A stretch of DNA of 64,000 bases from Sphingobacteriaceae bacterium. Its GTDB lineage: Bacteria; Bacteroidota; Bacteroidia; Sphingobacteriales; Sphingobacteriaceae. Below are positions 62,702-64,000 of the stretch, one piece after another. The notes under the pieces were generated by a model that worked only from the letters and a program-made list of their open reading frames with translations, was not told the DNA's origin and made no database searches. The position numbers and the translations under genes are program-made. Position 1 is the stretch's first letter, and the number at the start of each line of letters is the position of its first letter. The stretch spans positions 62,001 through 126,000 of the forward strand of contig CANHRG010000002.1 of the NCBI GenBank assembly GCA_947463785.1, read 5' to 3'.

Positions 62702-63567
62702 TTGTAAGGCTTACCGGAGGATTAGGTAATCAAATGCACCAATATGCATTTGGGTTATATTTACAAAAGCTTACAAAATTTGAGTTATTAATTGATGTAA
62801 ACTTTTTGCATTTAGATGCTTCAAGATTAAATATCACCAAACGCAATTTTGAATTAGATAACTTTCAAATTACAGCAACAAAGTACTCTGCATTACTCTC
62901 AAATTATTACTTAAATGTTTTATTGTTGAGATCAGCGATGCTGAGGTGGATTCTAATTAACTTATTTGGTATTAATTATGTAATTAATAATTCACTCTCT
63001 GCCACCGATCTTAAAAAGTCTAAAATCATTTATGTTAATGGGGTATTTGGAACTGTATCTCAATACATGGAGGTGCTAGGTGAAATCAAAAAGGAGTTTG
63101 CTGTTAACCCAAATTATCAGCAGATTAAACTGAATGTTGACAAATCAATAGTAAAACAGAATTCGGTAGCAGTTCACGTTCGCCGAACTGACTATCTGAA
63201 ATCTGGAAGTATACATGCTGTTCTAGATATAGATTATTACAAAAAAGCTTTCGACGTAATACTAAAAGAAATTCCTAATCCATCTTTTTATTTATTTGGA
63301 GATGATGAGTTATGGATTAAGAATAATCTGCTATCTATTTTGCCCGATGCCACCTTCCTTAATTACAAAGGAGAGCATGCTGCACTTTTTGATTTTAGTG
63401 CTATGTCTTATTGTGAACATATGGTTACATCAAACAGTACTTTTTCTTGGTGGGCAACATTAATGGGCTGTACAGAAACTAGTATAGTAGTTGCTCCTTA
63501 CCGCTGGTTAAGACAAGAAAGTTTAGATGTAACAAATGCATATCCACCAAACTGGTATGTTATTTAA
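62689..63567 (+). CDS. Alpha-1,2-fucosyltransferase-like glycosyltransferase (GT11)
   Basis: 292 aa. The GT11 motifs are LTGGLGNQMHQYAFG at the N-terminus (residues about 8-22), HVRRTDYL in the middle (GDP-binding) and SNSTFSWWATLMG near the end. These enzymes usually transfer L-fucose from GDP-fucose. Gmd is in the locus, but the epimerase-reductase needed for GDP-fucose is not in the window. Start GTG 62689 overlaps the GT2 gene by 13 bases. Confidence 0.9.
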   Translation: MGKIIVRLTGGLGNQMHQYAFGLYLQKLTKFELLIDVNFLHLDASRLNITKRNFELDNFQITATKYSALLSNYYLNVLLLRSAMLRWILINLFGINYVINNSLSATDLKKSKIIYVNGVFGTVSQYMEVLGEIKKEFAVNPNYQQIKLNVDKSIVKQNSVAVHVRRTDYLKSGSIHAVLDIDYYKKAFDVILKEIPNPSFYLFGDDELWIKNNLLSILPDATFLNYKGEHAALFDFSAMSYCEHMVTSNSTFSWWATLMGCTETSIVVAPYRWLRQESLDVTNAYPPNWYVI

Positions 63568-64000
63568 TAGATTTGTTCAAAAAATCAGATTTCTTTTTGG
63601 TTTAGATCTTAAAAAAATCTACAAATCAGAAGAATTGTTGTGGATAATTTTTGGACAGCTTGGTTCTTTAATTTTGGGTTTTGGGGTTATTAAACTACTA
63701 ACCAAAATGTCTCCTGGTGAATTCGGGCTTTATAGTCTAATCTTAACCATCTCTGCATTAGTTTCTGCTATTCTATTTGGGCCTGCCGAACAAGGTTTTT
63801 TAAGATATTATTTTGAGTTTAAGAAAAAGGGTCTTCTAGAAACGTTTTTTCAGCAGATACTGAAATTCATACTTTTTGCTACAATTTTTCTTTTAGTATT
63901 GTCGATTCCCGCCAGTATCTTTTTGAAAGATAAACTGCATATTGTGGCTGAAAAGCGGGATTATTTGTTCTACTTTCTAACTACTTTTTTTGTTGTCTTA
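63557..64000 (+). CDS. Wzx-type polysaccharide flippase, 5' part only
   Basis: The frame from ATG 63557 stays open to the window edge (148 codons). It encodes at least three membrane segments after a basic N-terminus. The segment LLWIIFGQLGSLILGFGVIKLLTKMSPGEFGLYSLILTISALVSAILFGPAEQGFLRYYFE is typical of MATE-like oligosaccharide flippases. It overlaps the GT11 stop by 11 bases. It would move lipid-linked repeat units across the inner membrane. Confidence 0.85.
   Translation, partial: MLFNRFVQKIRFLFGLDLKKIYKSEELLWIIFGQLGSLILGFGVIKLLTKMSPGEFGLYSLILTISALVSAILFGPAEQGFLRYYFEFKKKGLLETFFQQILKFILFATIFLLVLSIPASIFLKDKLHIVAEKRDYLFYFLTTFFVVL

Overview
The window reads as a chromosomal segment of a Bacteroidota bacterium, most likely from the Sphingobacteriaceae (Pedobacter-like). 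A genus cannot be named from the sequence alone. The evidence is a SusC/SusD pair, a UpxY-type NusG paralogue heading a polysaccharide locus, Bacteroidota-type lipoprotein signals, DUF4142, GH92, and many promoters of the Bacteroidota form TTG-N17-21-TAnnTTTG with no Shine-Dalgarno motifs. No CRISPR array, insertion sequence or prophage was seen. Function calls come from reading motifs by eye; no database search was run.

Layout. 1-3,300: a partial unknown gene, a tRNA methyltransferase, a phosphoesterase, fructose-1,6-bisphosphatase and RNase HI. 3,294-5,322: tRNA-His, two small orphan genes, a TauE-type exporter and a candidate free-standing small RNA. 5,376-11,801: housekeeping genes (ubiX, mtaB, lgt, an inositol-monophosphatase homologue, a haem-binding protein, an Nfu protein, purB). 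11,956-18,465: a TetR regulator followed by a complete tripartite RND efflux operon. 18,569-20,563: a repeat-containing small lipoprotein divergent from an ECF sigma factor and an unusual membrane-anchored trypsin-like protease. 20,620-23,533: pdxH, a YqgE-family gene, purE and purK. 23,631-26,400: a cobalamin riboswitch, a BtuB-type receptor and a convergent DUF6580 membrane protein. 26,466-32,676: small metabolic genes including a free-methionine-sulfoxide-reductase-like GAF protein, an FKBP isomerase, kynureninase and a histone-deacetylase-fold hydrolase. 32,782-37,926: a SusC/SusD/lipoprotein uptake operon. 37,944-39,173: an S24-type repressor divergent from a degenerate GIY-YIG-like gene, with repeated operators between them. 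39,234-52,752: envelope genes (metalloprotease/PD40/beta-barrel protein, PBP1A, GH92, nitrilase, queuosine-precursor transporter, FUSC protein, cold-shock protein, DUF4142).

52,965 to the right edge is an exopolysaccharide or O-antigen locus. It has one strong promoter, a leader of about 210 nt with two perfect hairpins, then UpxY, Wza-like, Wzz-like, gmd, a DegT aminotransferase, WbqC, a hexapeptide acyltransferase, a beta-propeller protein, a GT2, a GT11 fucosyltransferase and a truncated flippase. From about 58,455 onward the DNA is visibly richer in A+T, as expected for an exchangeable surface-sugar cassette.

Two genome-scale habits stand out. Many start codons lie only 4-13 bases after a TAnnTTTG box, implying leaderless or near-leaderless mRNAs. 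Convergent gene pairs are of two kinds: six end in hairpin terminators, and four overlap by exactly four bases at their stop codons with no terminator between them.
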